Origin: an uncultured Clostridia bacterium | GTDB lineage: Bacteria > Bacillota > Clostridia > Oscillospirales > Acutalibacteraceae | Assembly: GCA_937916395.1 (NCBI GenBank) | Contig: CALFTN010000060.1 | Location: 1 to 64,000, forward strand | Length of the DNA stretch: 64,000 nt | Reading direction: 5' to 3' | Part shown: positions 16,212 to 24,706 of the stretch, in pieces | Position numbering within the stretch: position 1 is the stretch's first letter | How the letters are laid out: every line of letters begins with the position of its first letter | Notes under the pieces: generated by a model | What the model was told of the DNA's origin: nothing | Seen by the model: the letters and a program-made list of their open reading frames with translations, nothing else | The model's database searches: none | Made by a program: the position numbers and the translations under genes

Positions 16212-16904
16212 TTATCTTGTCTGTTTAAAATCAGTCTTGTAAAGCTCGTAATTAAGCTCTTTGAGCTCTCTCACAAGGTCATCATTTGTTTTGATTTCAT
16301 TCTTGAAAATAACACCGCCGTGTGCTAAATCTTCAAGCTCGTGGAAGTCTGAACCAGCAACTACAATATCTTTATTGTGATATTTAGCCCAAGCTTCGGC
16401 AATAGGGTTAGAAGAATAGTGACGAGGGTTTCCGTTAAATACCTCATAGCCGTCAAGAATCTTCCAATCTTCTACAGTGAGCCCACGTCTGAATGGGTGA
16501 GCCTGTAAAAATAAAAGACCATTTTCTTTTGCAAGAAGCGAGAAATCTTCTGGCGAATAATCCATTAAATCACCGTTGCTTCTTAAAAAATCTTCTGTTA
16601 TGCCATAAACAAGGTAGTCATTATCACTTTCATAAAAGTTTATTTCCATACCCAGAAGCACAACCATCTTGCCATTTAATTCTTCTTTTAAAATGTTGTA
16701 TCCTTCTAAAAAGTGTGTAACCTTTTCATCCCAGGTTGCGTTTTTATATTTAGCATTGTTAAATGCAGAAGCGTTCATGTGGTCTGTTACAACAATCCCT
16801 TTATAATCTGTTGTAAGATATAACTCTGCAATTTGTTTAGCTGGAATAGAAGCACACCTGCTGACTTCGTCTGTATGAAGGTGCATTTCAAATAAATAAC
16901 CCAT
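16212..16904 (-). CDS. PHP-domain metal-dependent phosphoesterase
   Basis: 230 residues. HLHT (about 8-11), TDHMN (about 40-44), GMEINF, QAHPFR and AGSDFHE motifs give the full set of PHP metal ligands. Related to histidinol-phosphatase-like and 3',5'-nucleoside bisphosphate phosphatases; the actual substrate cannot be named. Start ATG 16904 has a weak GGAGAAA site. Divergent from the Gfo/Idh/MocA gene, upstream of and codirectional with the EndA-like lipoprotein. Confidence 0.82.
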   Translation of the reverse strand: MGYLFEMHLHTDEVSRCASIPAKQIAELYLTTDYKGIVVTDHMNASAFNNAKYKNATWDEKVTHFLEGYNILKEELNGKMVVLLGMEINFYESDNDYLVYGITEDFLRSNGDLMDYSPEDFSLLAKENGLLFLQAHPFRRGLTVEDWKILDGYEVFNGNPRHYSSNPIAEAWAKYHNKDIVVAGSDFHELEDLAHGGVIFKNEIKTNDDLVRELKELNYELYKTDFKQTR

Positions 16905-16973
16905 AAATAATTTCTCCAGAAAAGAATTTTTACATAATTATATTCTTTTTTTCATTTATTGTCTATACACCTA

Positions 16974-17002
16974 TTGAAAAAATATAAGAAAAATGTTACT
17001 AT
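16974..17002 (+). promoter_or_regulatory. Promoter of Gfo/Idh/MocA gene
   Basis: TTGAAA (16974-16979), 17-base spacer, TACTAT (16997-17002). Confidence 0.7.
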
Positions 17003-17039
17003 TATTTTGTATAAAAATTTCTATTCGGGAGTGTTTTTT

Positions 17040-18110
17040 ATGGCAAAGTTAAAAGCAGCAGTTATAGGTACTGGTGGTATCAGTAACGAGCATATTATGG
17101 CGTATCAGAAAAACGAAAACGTTGAGCTTTACGCTTTTTGTGATATTAATGAAAAACAGCTTAATTTAATGGCTGAAAAATATGGTGTTCCTAAAGAAAG
17201 ATGCTTTTTAGATAAAGACGAAATGCTAAAAGCATTACCTGAAATTGATATTGTAAGCGTCTGCACATGGAACTCTGCTCATGCTGAATGTACTATTGCC
17301 GCACTTAATGCCGGTAAAAATGTTCTTTGCGAAAAGCCAATGGCAATGAATACAAAACAGGCTGAAGAGATGCTTGAAGCAGCAAAGAAAAATAATAAGC
17401 TTCTTCAAATTGGTTTTGTAAGAAGATATGGTAACGATGCTGATGTAATGAAGGATTTTATAGATGCTGGTTACTTCGGTGATATTTATTACGCAAAAGC
17501 TACATATTTAAGAAGAAACGGAAATCCTGGTGGTTGGTTTGGAGATAAATCACGTTCAGGTGGTGGTCCACTTATTGATTTAGGCGTTCACGTTATTGAT
17601 TTGGTACGTTACCTTTGTGGTAACCCAAAACCAGTTTCAGTTTATGGTGCTACATTCCAGAAGCTTTTTAACCGCCCTGATATAAAAGGTGGTAAGGGTT
17701 ACAACTCAGTTTCAGCAGGTGAAAATGATATTTGTGACGTTGAAGATTTAGCAAGTGCCATGATTCGTTTTGATAATGGTTTAGTTCTTTCTGTTGAAGC
17801 TTCATTTTCACTCAATATCAAAGAACCAAAGGGGGATATTGAATTCTTTGGCACAAAAGCTGGTGCGAAGCTTTCTCCTGAGGTTGAAATCTTCACAGAT
17901 GAACAAGGTTATCTTGTTAATGTTTCATTTGATAAAGATACATCTTTAAGCTTTGATGGGCTCTTTGCAGGCGAAATTAATCACTTTGTAGATTGCTCTC
18001 TCAATAACGTTCCTTGCAGAGCACCAGCAGAAGACGGTGTAGAGCTTATGAAAATATTAGACGCTGTTTACGAATCTGCAAGAACTGGTCACGAAGTAGT
18101 TTTAAAATAA
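17040..18110 (+). CDS. Gfo/Idh/MocA family oxidoreductase
   Basis: 356 residues from ATG 17040 (CGGGAG upstream); the longer in-frame extension overlaps the promoter and is rejected. Rossmann motif AVIGTGGISNEH at about 7-18, the CEKPMAMN motif near 100, and GGGPLIDLGVHVIDLVRYL (catalytic His region) near 180. Acts on sugars, inositols or related polyols with NAD(P); substrate not determinable. Monocistronic or followed by a zinc-ribbon protein 21 bases downstream. Confidence 0.88.
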   Translation: MAKLKAAVIGTGGISNEHIMAYQKNENVELYAFCDINEKQLNLMAEKYGVPKERCFLDKDEMLKALPEIDIVSVCTWNSAHAECTIAALNAGKNVLCEKPMAMNTKQAEEMLEAAKKNNKLLQIGFVRRYGNDADVMKDFIDAGYFGDIYYAKATYLRRNGNPGGWFGDKSRSGGGPLIDLGVHVIDLVRYLCGNPKPVSVYGATFQKLFNRPDIKGGKGYNSVSAGENDICDVEDLASAMIRFDNGLVLSVEASFSLNIKEPKGDIEFFGTKAGAKLSPEVEIFTDEQGYLVNVSFDKDTSLSFDGLFAGEINHFVDCSLNNVPCRAPAEDGVELMKILDAVYESARTGHEVVLK

Positions 18111-18131
18111 AATTTTAAGGGTGAGAAATTA

Positions 18132-19271
18132 ATGTGTAAATGTGATAGCTGTGGCAAGGTAGTTGTAAACGAACAGGATTATATGTGCCCACACTGTGGT
18201 GCAGTTGTCAGAAAAAAATGTGACCATTCAACACATTTGCCTGATGATAAATATAACAGGACAAATGATTACAGTCCGCGTGATTACAGAACTACTGCCG
18301 AAGAGCATAAAAGCAAAACCTATGATTATGAAAAGGCACCAAGAACAGATACCTCCCAAAAGTTCGATATTAACGATTTAGCAAACATCAAAAATGCAGA
18401 AGATGTTAAGAAAATAGCCAAAAAAGCATTTATCGAGCAGGATAAAAATGGCAGAAAAAAATTCAAGCCTATTGCAATTGTGCTTATAGTTATTTTTGCA
18501 GTTAACATTTTTGCTAACCTTATGAGTGTTGCTTTTGATGCTGTGGATACTGTTTTTGATGAATTGGACTCTGTTTTTTCAGAGGAAATTGTTGTAGGTG
18601 AAGAGCCTATTATTCATTCTTTTACACTTCACACCTATGTTGATGGTGCAACATTTGACAGAGAAAACGATTGCCTCACTATAGATATTAATGAAATGTA
18701 TTTCGAATATTATGGTTCTCATGATGAATTTTATGAGGACGATACTGATGAATGGCAGAGCGATTTCAGTTCCCCAGGAAATTTTGTTTCTAATGGTGAT
18801 GTTAGCATATCTTTTGCTATCTATGATGGTAAAGAAGTTCAGAATGTGGGCTTTGACGAGTATTCATATAATGATTCAATAGATTTAGCGGCAGAGCTTT
18901 CAGCTGATGGTGAGCTTAAAATTTATGGGCTTAAAACCCATTTGCGCAATATGGTTGGTAAGGATGTTTATTGTCTTATAACAAATTCATTTATTAACTC
19001 AGCTAATTCTGAAACAAACGAGAGTTTTGAATATAGTTTCTTTTTCCCTTTCAACTATATTAAAATTTCTGCTGACGATAAAGTGAGTTTTTATAATATA
19101 TATGAAGATTATGAAAATGAAGGGAAAAATGTTGTTGATAAGCTAGAAGTTGACGAGCGATATGTACCTGAATTTTTTATTGAGCATGTTGAATTCGGCA
19201 GTGGCAATATAATTGATGAAAGTGTTCCTGCTTCAGTCACATACACCGAAACAGTTACTTTAGTTGACTGA
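18132..19271 (+). CDS. Zinc-ribbon membrane protein of unknown function
   Basis: 379 residues. N-terminal zinc ribbon with CKCDSC and CPHC pairs (about 2-22), a polar linker, one membrane segment at about 117-140 (FKPIAIVLIVIFAVNIFANLM), then an acidic extracytoplasmic region of about 230 residues without a recognised domain. Cytoplasmic zinc ribbon plus single membrane span is a common Clostridial architecture of unknown role. The next gene overlaps its stop region (TGA at 19269, ATG at 19273). Confidence 0.7.
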   Translation: MCKCDSCGKVVVNEQDYMCPHCGAVVRKKCDHSTHLPDDKYNRTNDYSPRDYRTTAEEHKSKTYDYEKAPRTDTSQKFDINDLANIKNAEDVKKIAKKAFIEQDKNGRKKFKPIAIVLIVIFAVNIFANLMSVAFDAVDTVFDELDSVFSEEIVVGEEPIIHSFTLHTYVDGATFDRENDCLTIDINEMYFEYYGSHDEFYEDDTDEWQSDFSSPGNFVSNGDVSISFAIYDGKEVQNVGFDEYSYNDSIDLAAELSADGELKIYGLKTHLRNMVGKDVYCLITNSFINSANSETNESFEYSFFFPFNYIKISADDKVSFYNIYEDYENEGKNVVDKLEVDERYVPEFFIEHVEFGSGNIIDESVPASVTYTETVTLVD

Positions 19272-19272
19272 T

Positions 19273-19797
19273 ATGAAAAAAACAAGATATACAACTATTT
19301 CAGGTATGGTGTCTGCTTTGTCGGTAGTTATAATGCTACTCACAAACATAATGCCGTCTATGATGTATGTAATTCCCATAATAACAGGTGCAATAGTTTT
19401 TGCAGTTAATGAAATAATCGGCAAAAAGTGGGCTTTGGGTGTGTTTTTTGTAACAAGCTTTATTTCGTTCATTCTTTTAACCGATAAAGAGACAGCACTT
19501 AACTACACCTTGTTTTTTGGGTTCTATCCACTATTAAAACCAGCTTGTGAAAAGCTACCTAAGGTGCTTTCTTGGATTATAAAGCTTGTTGTGTTTAATG
19601 TTGCTATTACAGCAATAGGTTTAATTGTGACCTTTGTTTTTAAACTACCTTTTTTAGATGAAGATTTAGGCAAGTTTACAATTCCTTTATTTGCAGTGCT
19701 TTTTAACATGGTTTTTGTAATGTATGACATTATGTTTACTGTGTTTAAATCACGGCTTGCACCATTATTTAACAAATTAAAGAATAAAGTATCTTGA
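19273..19797 (+). CDS. Multi-pass membrane protein, ECF S-component-like
   Basis: 174 residues with about five membrane segments. No Shine-Dalgarno sequence before ATG 19273; it starts one base after the preceding stop, so translation is probably coupled. Overall hydrophobic pattern and an opening MxxALSVVIMLL recall small integral membrane transport components (ECF S-like or BioY/QueT size class), but I recognise no diagnostic motif. Hypothetical. Confidence 0.6.
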   Translation: MKKTRYTTISGMVSALSVVIMLLTNIMPSMMYVIPIITGAIVFAVNEIIGKKWALGVFFVTSFISFILLTDKETALNYTLFFGFYPLLKPACEKLPKVLSWIIKLVVFNVAITAIGLIVTFVFKLPFLDEDLGKFTIPLFAVLFNMVFVMYDIMFTVFKSRLAPLFNKLKNKVS

Positions 19798-19822
19798 CTT
19801 TTTATATTGTAAAGTGTAATAT
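19794..19822 (+). promoter_or_regulatory. Promoter of PAP2 gene
   Basis: TTGACT (19794-19799), 17-base spacer, TAATAT (19817-19822). The -35 box begins inside the last codons of the preceding gene. Confidence 0.75.
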
Positions 19823-19851
19823 ATTTTTATATTATTTTAGGAGGAAAAATT

Positions 19852-20460
19852 ATGGGCGATTTTTCAGTTTTTACTAATTTCGATTGTGCTGTTTTCCAAT
19901 TAGTTGAAAAACTCTGGAATCCTGTACTTGATGCAATTATGATTTTTATCACTCATTTAGGTGATGACGGCATTTTCTGGATTGCTTTAGGTTTAATCCT
20001 TTGCATTTTCAAGAAAACAAGAAAATATGGTGTGCTTGTTATTTTAGGTTTAGGTATTGCAAGTTGTATTAATAACCTTGTACTTAAACAAATCTTTGAA
20101 AGACCAAGACCATTTAAATTTGATGGTTGGCCAGCAGATTTCGTTTTCCCAAATCCGCTTATAGAAAAGCCACACAGCTTCTCATTCCCATCTGGTCATA
20201 CTTCATCTTCATTAGGTGCAGCAACACCACTTCTTATCAAAGCGAACAAAAAACTTGGTATTCCAATGTTTATTCTTGCTTTACTTGTTGGTTTCTCAAG
20301 AGTTTACGTTCATGTTCACTACCCAACAGATGTTATCGTTGGTACAATAGTTGGTATTGTTGGCGGTATCTTGGCAGTTGTATTATTCAAATATGGTATG
20401 CCACTTGCAAAGAAAATTCTTGGTGAGAAGATTATTACAAAAATCTTTGGCGAAATCTAA
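19852..20460 (+). CDS. PAP2 family phosphatase
   Basis: 202-residue membrane phosphatase. The three signature motifs are present: KQIFERPRP (about 81-89), FPSGHTSS (about 113-120) and SRVYVHVHYPTDV (about 148-160), with the catalytic His in the last two. Likely dephosphorylates a lipid phosphate such as undecaprenyl pyrophosphate or phosphatidic acid at the outer membrane face. Strong GGAGG ribosome site. Terminated by a hairpin at 20512. Confidence 0.87.
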   Translation: MGDFSVFTNFDCAVFQLVEKLWNPVLDAIMIFITHLGDDGIFWIALGLILCIFKKTRKYGVLVILGLGIASCINNLVLKQIFERPRPFKFDGWPADFVFPNPLIEKPHSFSFPSGHTSSSLGAATPLLIKANKKLGIPMFILALLVGFSRVYVHVHYPTDVIVGTIVGIVGGILAVVLFKYGMPLAKKILGEKIITKIFGEI

Positions 20461-20511
20461 TTTTAGGAACTAGAAATTAGGAACTAGGAATTAGAATTAT
20501 AACAAAAACTA

Positions 20512-20571
20512 CATCCTATCATTTTTAGTCGGTATTTAAATCGATTTTAAATGATAGGATGTTTGATTTTT
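20512..20571 (+). terminator. Terminator hairpin after PAP2 gene
   Basis: CATCCTATCATTTT / AAATGATAGGATG hairpin (20512-20561) with TTTGATTTTT. Nearly the same arms recur at 6438, 21668 and 35517. Confidence 0.8.
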
Positions 20572-20641
20572 AACGAAACTCTACTTCCTACTTCCTAATC
20601 ACAAATTTAACATTTCTTTAAAACCTTTTTTATTTAAATCA

Positions 20642-20670
20642 TTGACTAAACAAAAACATTATGTTATATT
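20642..20670 (+). promoter_or_regulatory. Promoter of EamA-type transporter gene
   Basis: TTGACT (20642-20647), 17-base spacer, TATATT (20665-20670). Confidence 0.75.
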
Positions 20671-20719
20671 CTTTTTTAGCAAAATTAAGAAATATTAAGA
20701 TTTTAGGGATGTGAAAAGT

Positions 20720-21622
20720 ATGTGGTTCTGGTTTTCTATAATCGCTTTAATTTGTTGGAGTGGTTCAGACCTTTTTTCAAAAATCGGTTGTGCCGATGCT
20801 AAAGATAAATATAGCCATTTTAAAATGGTAACAGCAGTCGGTGTTGTAATGGGTATTCACGCCTTTTACGAAATTTTCGTTTCAGGTGTAGAGTTTGATA
20901 TGACGGCAATGCTCCGTTATTTACCTGTTTCATTACTTTACATAGGCTCAATGACTTTGGGTTACATCGGTTTAAGATATATTGAACTTTCAATTTCTTC
21001 ACCAATTTGTAATTCATCTGGTGCATTGGTTGCACTTCTTTGTATTATTACCGGCGATATTTTAGCAGTTCCACAATATATTGCAATCGCTCTTGTGTGT
21101 GTTGGTGTTGTTGGTCTTGGCTTTGTAGAAATGAGCGAAGATGAAGATTTAAGAAAGAAAAGACAAGATAAAGCGAATTATAAATATTCAAAAAGTGCTT
21201 TAGCGATTATTTTACCACTTCTTTATTGTCTTTTAGATGCTCTCGGTACATTTGCTGACAGCCTTGTTTTAGAAACCTTAGACGAAGATGTTGCAAACGT
21301 TGCTTATGAATTAACATTCTTGGTTTGCGGTATTGCTTCGTTTATCTACGTTAAATTCATTAAAAAGCAAAAGTATTTACCTAAAAAAGAAGGTCCTAAG
21401 TACGTTGGTGCTTTATTTGAAACTGCTGGTCAGTTTGCTTATATTTATGCAATAGGTGATGAGGCACATGTTGCAATGGCAGCACCAATTATTTCAGCTT
21501 ACTGTGCAGCATCTGTTCTCTGGGGTAGAATTTTCTTAAAAGAAAAACTTTCATGGAAACATTATGCTATGATTTTAGTTGCAGTTGCAGGTATTGTAGT
21601 GCTTGGTCTTTATGATGCATAA
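20720..21622 (+). CDS. EamA/DMT family transporter
   Basis: 300 residues with about ten membrane segments in two repeated halves of the drug/metabolite transporter superfamily. The central cytoplasmic loop EMSEDEDLRKKRQDKANYKY separates the halves. Start ATG 20720 is 10 bases from AGGGA; a GTG at 20711 is too close. Substrate unknown. Followed by a TCATTT-type hairpin terminator. Confidence 0.78.
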   Translation: MWFWFSIIALICWSGSDLFSKIGCADAKDKYSHFKMVTAVGVVMGIHAFYEIFVSGVEFDMTAMLRYLPVSLLYIGSMTLGYIGLRYIELSISSPICNSSGALVALLCIITGDILAVPQYIAIALVCVGVVGLGFVEMSEDEDLRKKRQDKANYKYSKSALAIILPLLYCLLDALGTFADSLVLETLDEDVANVAYELTFLVCGIASFIYVKFIKKQKYLPKKEGPKYVGALFETAGQFAYIYAIGDEAHVAMAAPIISAYCAASVLWGRIFLKEKLSWKHYAMILVAVAGIVVLGLYDA

Positions 21623-21667
21623 ATAGTTACAAGTTGCAAGTGCGAAAGTTGTTAGAATAGAAGAAAA

Positions 21668-21725
21668 CATCCTATCATTTTAAAGTTTTAATATCAACTA
21701 AAAAATGATAGGATGTGATTTTTTA
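21668..21725. terminator. Bidirectional terminator between EamA and LRR-dockerin genes
   Basis: CATCCTATCATTTT / AAAATGATAGGATG (21668-21715) plus GATTTTTTAT; lies between convergent genes. Confidence 0.8.
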
Positions 21726-21757
21726 TAATACTTGTTACTTGCCACTTGCAAAGAAGC

Positions 21758-22861
21758 TCAGGCTGTTGCCTGAGCTTCTTGCATTATTGCTTTTCTTAAA
21801 ATAAGTCTTGCGTCTTCTGCGTCACAAGTGCCGTCTAAATTCACGTCAATAAACTCTTTTCTCTTTTCGTCAAGTGGTGCCGAGAGTTTAGCGTGAGCTT
21901 TTAAAACCATTCTTGCATCCTCTGTGGTTACCTTGTCATCACCGTTAACATCGCCGTATCTTACAGATTTCTGGAGGTCGATTAAGTAAGGGTCAATTCC
22001 AGCCTCAGCAGCGTAAATTACGGCAGAAGGGCAGGTTGAGTAGCATGAATATTTAAAGCTTCTCTGGTGACCGAATTCATTGTTAATTCTTATAGCAAAA
22101 GCAAATCTACCTACTGTTTTAACATTCTGTGGAATTGTAACGTTAAGAAGTAACGGGCAGTTTTCAAAAGCATAAGAACCAATATCTGTAACACCACGAC
22201 CAAAATCAACAGTTTCTAAAGCCTGATTATTTGAAAATGCACTAAGGCCAATTGTTTTTACTGAGTTAGGGAATGTAATTGAAGGAATACTTATACAGTT
22301 TGCAAAAGCATAATCACCAATAGCCTTTAACCCTGTTTTTGGGAATACGATTGTGCTTAATGCCTCACAGTCTGAAAAAGCTCTTTTTGGGATTTCGGTC
22401 AAAGCTGAGCCTAGGTTTACAGTTGTCATTTTTTCACATCCAAAAAATGCAAACTCACCGATAGACTCTACATTACCTAAATGAATACTTGTGAGAGAAC
22501 TGCAAAGGTTAAAGCAGTTAGCACCGATTTTTTTTAGTGAATTACCAAGGGTAACAGTAGTAAGCTTGTGGCAGTTATAAAATGCATAATCACCAATAGC
22601 TTCAACAGAGTTTGGTATTTTAACCTCTTTAATAGATGGCTTGTTTCTGAAAACATCGTTACCAATAGCGGTAACCTTTTTACCATCAATAGTTTCTGGT
22701 ATGTTTATTGAAGATAAATGCAAATTATTAAAACCAGTAATAGTGATAGTGTTATCACTATTTACCTGATATGTATAATTTTCGTACGTTGCAGCAAAAG
22801 CTACTGGCGACAAAATGACAGTTATAGCAACTGCCAGTATGACAGAAATTAATTTTTTCAT
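21758..22861 (-). CDS. LRR_5 protein with C-terminal type I dockerin
   Basis: 367 residues from ATG 22861 (a GTG five codons upstream is possible; the ribosome site is weak for both). Signal peptide at 1-23, LRR_5 repeats at about 55-285 (AIGDYAFYNCHKLTTVTLGNSL and similar), then a dockerin at about 305-362 with two EF-like calcium loops, DVNGDDKVTTEDA and DVNLDGTCDAEDA. The dockerin implies docking onto a cohesin scaffold on the cell surface or in a cellulosome-like complex; none is encoded here. LRR-dockerin fusions occur in cellulosomal Ruminococcus species. Likely non-catalytic surface-binding component. Confidence 0.88.
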   Translation of the reverse strand: MKKLISVILAVAITVILSPVAFAATYENYTYQVNSDNTITITGFNNLHLSSINIPETIDGKKVTAIGNDVFRNKPSIKEVKIPNSVEAIGDYAFYNCHKLTTVTLGNSLKKIGANCFNLCSSLTSIHLGNVESIGEFAFFGCEKMTTVNLGSALTEIPKRAFSDCEALSTIVFPKTGLKAIGDYAFANCISIPSITFPNSVKTIGLSAFSNNQALETVDFGRGVTDIGSYAFENCPLLLNVTIPQNVKTVGRFAFAIRINNEFGHQRSFKYSCYSTCPSAVIYAAEAGIDPYLIDLQKSVRYGDVNGDDKVTTEDARMVLKAHAKLSAPLDEKRKEFIDVNLDGTCDAEDARLILRKAIMQEAQATA

Positions 22862-22990
22862 ATTGAACACACTCACTCTAATTTATTTTATGAATGTATT
22901 ATACACCATATTTTTTCGTTTGTATATATCTTATTTGAAAATAGTAAAATGAAATAAAATACATAAAGTTTACATATTTTGAAAAAAGTA

Positions 22991-23019
22991 TTGCAATTAT
23001 GGTGAATATAGTGTATAAT
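22991..23019 (+). promoter_or_regulatory. Promoter of amino-acid transporter operon
   Basis: TTGCAA (22991-22996), 17-base spacer, TATAAT (23014-23019). Confidence 0.8.
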
Positions 23020-23055
23020 TCCCACACAACCAAAAAAAATAGTGAGGTTTTAGAA

Positions 23056-23904
23056 ATGAAAAAGTTTGTAAAAGTACTTTCAATCGTTCTTGTTATTGCT
23101 TTAGTTGGCGTTTTTGCTGCTTGTGGCGGTAATGCTGATAAAGATAACAATGGCGACAACACACAAGAAACAATTAGAATTGGTGTTCAGACAAATACAA
23201 CTGGTGATATTTATTCATCAGGCGATTTTGGTGAAGACGCAGTTGTTCGTTACGACAACGGTGCTCTTGCTGTTGAAGCGCTTAAAAATAACAAGGTTGA
23301 TATTGTTATTATTGATAACGAACCAGCAAAAGCTTATGTTGCAGCAAACACAGGTCTTAAAATTCTTGAAACAGAATATACAGAAGAAGATTATGCTATC
23401 TGCTTCCAGAAAGGTAACACAGAACTTAAAGATGCAGTTGACGGTGCACTTAAAGCTCTTATTGACGATGGTTCTGTAAAAAAGATTGTTGATAAATACA
23501 TCAATTCAGGTGAGGCTGCAGAAGAACTCAAAGGTGTTCCTGTAACAGCTGTTGATACAGATAAACCAAATCTTGTTATGGCAACAAATGCAGAATTTCC
23601 ACCATATGAATACATTGATGGTGATAAGTTCTATGGTATCGACGTTGAAGTAGCAAAGATTATTGCAGATAAATTAGGTTATGACCTTGTTATCGAAAAC
23701 GTAGCTTTCGATTCAATTATCCCAGGTGTTCAGGCTGGCAAATATGATATGGGTATGGCTGGTATGACAGTTACACCTGACAGACTTAAGAGTGTTGATT
23801 TCTCATCATCTTATGCAAAAGGTATTCAGGCTATTATTGTAAGAGAAGATGGTAAAATTCAAGCAAAAGAAGACCTTGACCCATTCTATCTCCCAGCAGA
23901 ATAA
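23056..23904 (+). CDS. Circularly permuted amino-acid-binding lipoprotein (SBP_bac_3)
   Basis: 282 residues. Lipobox VFAACGG with Cys about 23. The order of the two halves is reversed compared with normal family-3 binding proteins: the segment normally in the second half (IGVQTNTTGDIY .. VDIVIIDNEPAKAYV .. DGSVKKIVDKYI, residues about 40-150) comes first, then a linker, then the normally N-terminal half (MATNAEFPPYEYIDG .. AGMTVTPDRLKSVDF .. IIVREDG, about 171-275). It stops at AKEDL, exactly where the unpermuted protein would continue into IGVQ. Substrate-contact motifs are all retained, so it is probably functional. The following permease and ATPase genes make it the receptor of a polar amino-acid importer. 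Start ATG 23056 follows GTGAGG. Confidence 0.88.
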   Translation: MKKFVKVLSIVLVIALVGVFAACGGNADKDNNGDNTQETIRIGVQTNTTGDIYSSGDFGEDAVVRYDNGALAVEALKNNKVDIVIIDNEPAKAYVAANTGLKILETEYTEEDYAICFQKGNTELKDAVDGALKALIDDGSVKKIVDKYINSGEAAEELKGVPVTAVDTDKPNLVMATNAEFPPYEYIDGDKFYGIDVEVAKIIADKLGYDLVIENVAFDSIIPGVQAGKYDMGMAGMTVTPDRLKSVDFSSSYAKGIQAIIVREDGKIQAKEDLDPFYLPAE

Positions 23905-23910
23905 TTAATT

Positions 23911-23946
23911 CGCAAAGGGCGGAAATTTTTCCGCCCTGTTTTTTTG
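23911..23946 (+). terminator. Intercistronic hairpin terminator/attenuator
   Basis: GGGCGGAAA / TTTCCGCCC hairpin followed by TGTTTTTTTGG, between the binding-protein gene and the permease gene. Probably partial termination giving excess binding protein over permease. Confidence 0.8.
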
Positions 23947-23962
23947 GAAAGGACTAAAAATT

Positions 23963-24706
23963 ATGTCAGTAATTATTGCTGAAATTCTGGCTTTTATCGG
24001 TGAATTCAAAAGAATAATGATAGATGGAGACCGTTACAAATTTATTTTAGATGGTCTTAAAAATACATTTGTTATTACTTTAGGTGCTTTGGCAATTGGT
24101 ATTGTTATTGGTATCGTTGTTGCAGCAGTACGCACATCATTTGATAAAAACAGAGAATCAATGAAAGTGCGTGGCGGAGCAGGTTACTATTTACTTGCAT
24201 TTTTTAATGCACTTTGCAAATTTTACCTTACTGTAACACGTGGTACCCCTGTTGTGGTTCAGCTTATGATTTGCTATTTCGTTATTTTCGCTATGGCAGA
24301 TAATGGTATTCCAGTTGCAATTTTTGCTTTTGGTATTAACTCAGGTGCTTATGTTGCTGAGATTTTCAGAGCAGGTATTATGTCAATTGACCATGGTCAG
24401 TTTGAAGCAGGCAGAAGCCTTGGTTTCAATTACTTCCAGACTATGAGATACATAATTATTCCACAGATGTTCAAGGCAGTTTTACCAACTCTTTGTAATG
24501 AGTTTATTGCCCTCTTAAAAGAAACTTCTGTTGCGGGTTATGTGGGTGTTACAGATTTGACTAAAGCAGGTAACACAATAGCAGGTAGAATGTTCTCTTA
24601 CTTTATACCACTTCTTACGGTTGCTGCTATTTATCTCATAATGGTTTTAATTCTTTCTTCTCTTGTTGGAAAACTCGAAAGGAGGCTTCGTAAGAGTGAG
24701 CGATAA
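23963..24706 (+). CDS. Amino-acid ABC transporter permease
   Basis: 247 residues, HisM/GlnP-type. About five membrane segments; the conserved cytoplasmic loop (EAGRSLGFNYFQTMRYIIIPQ, contacts the ATPase) is at about 150-172, and RGTPVVVQLM near 92. An insertion around residues 58-75 (DKNRESMKVRGGAG) is polar. Start ATG 23963 follows GGAAAGG. Overlaps the ATPase gene by 11 bases, so the two are co-translated. Confidence 0.9.
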   Translation: MSVIIAEILAFIGEFKRIMIDGDRYKFILDGLKNTFVITLGALAIGIVIGIVVAAVRTSFDKNRESMKVRGGAGYYLLAFFNALCKFYLTVTRGTPVVVQLMICYFVIFAMADNGIPVAIFAFGINSGAYVAEIFRAGIMSIDHGQFEAGRSLGFNYFQTMRYIIIPQMFKAVLPTLCNEFIALLKETSVAGYVGVTDLTKAGNTIAGRMFSYFIPLLTVAAIYLIMVLILSSLVGKLERRLRKSER

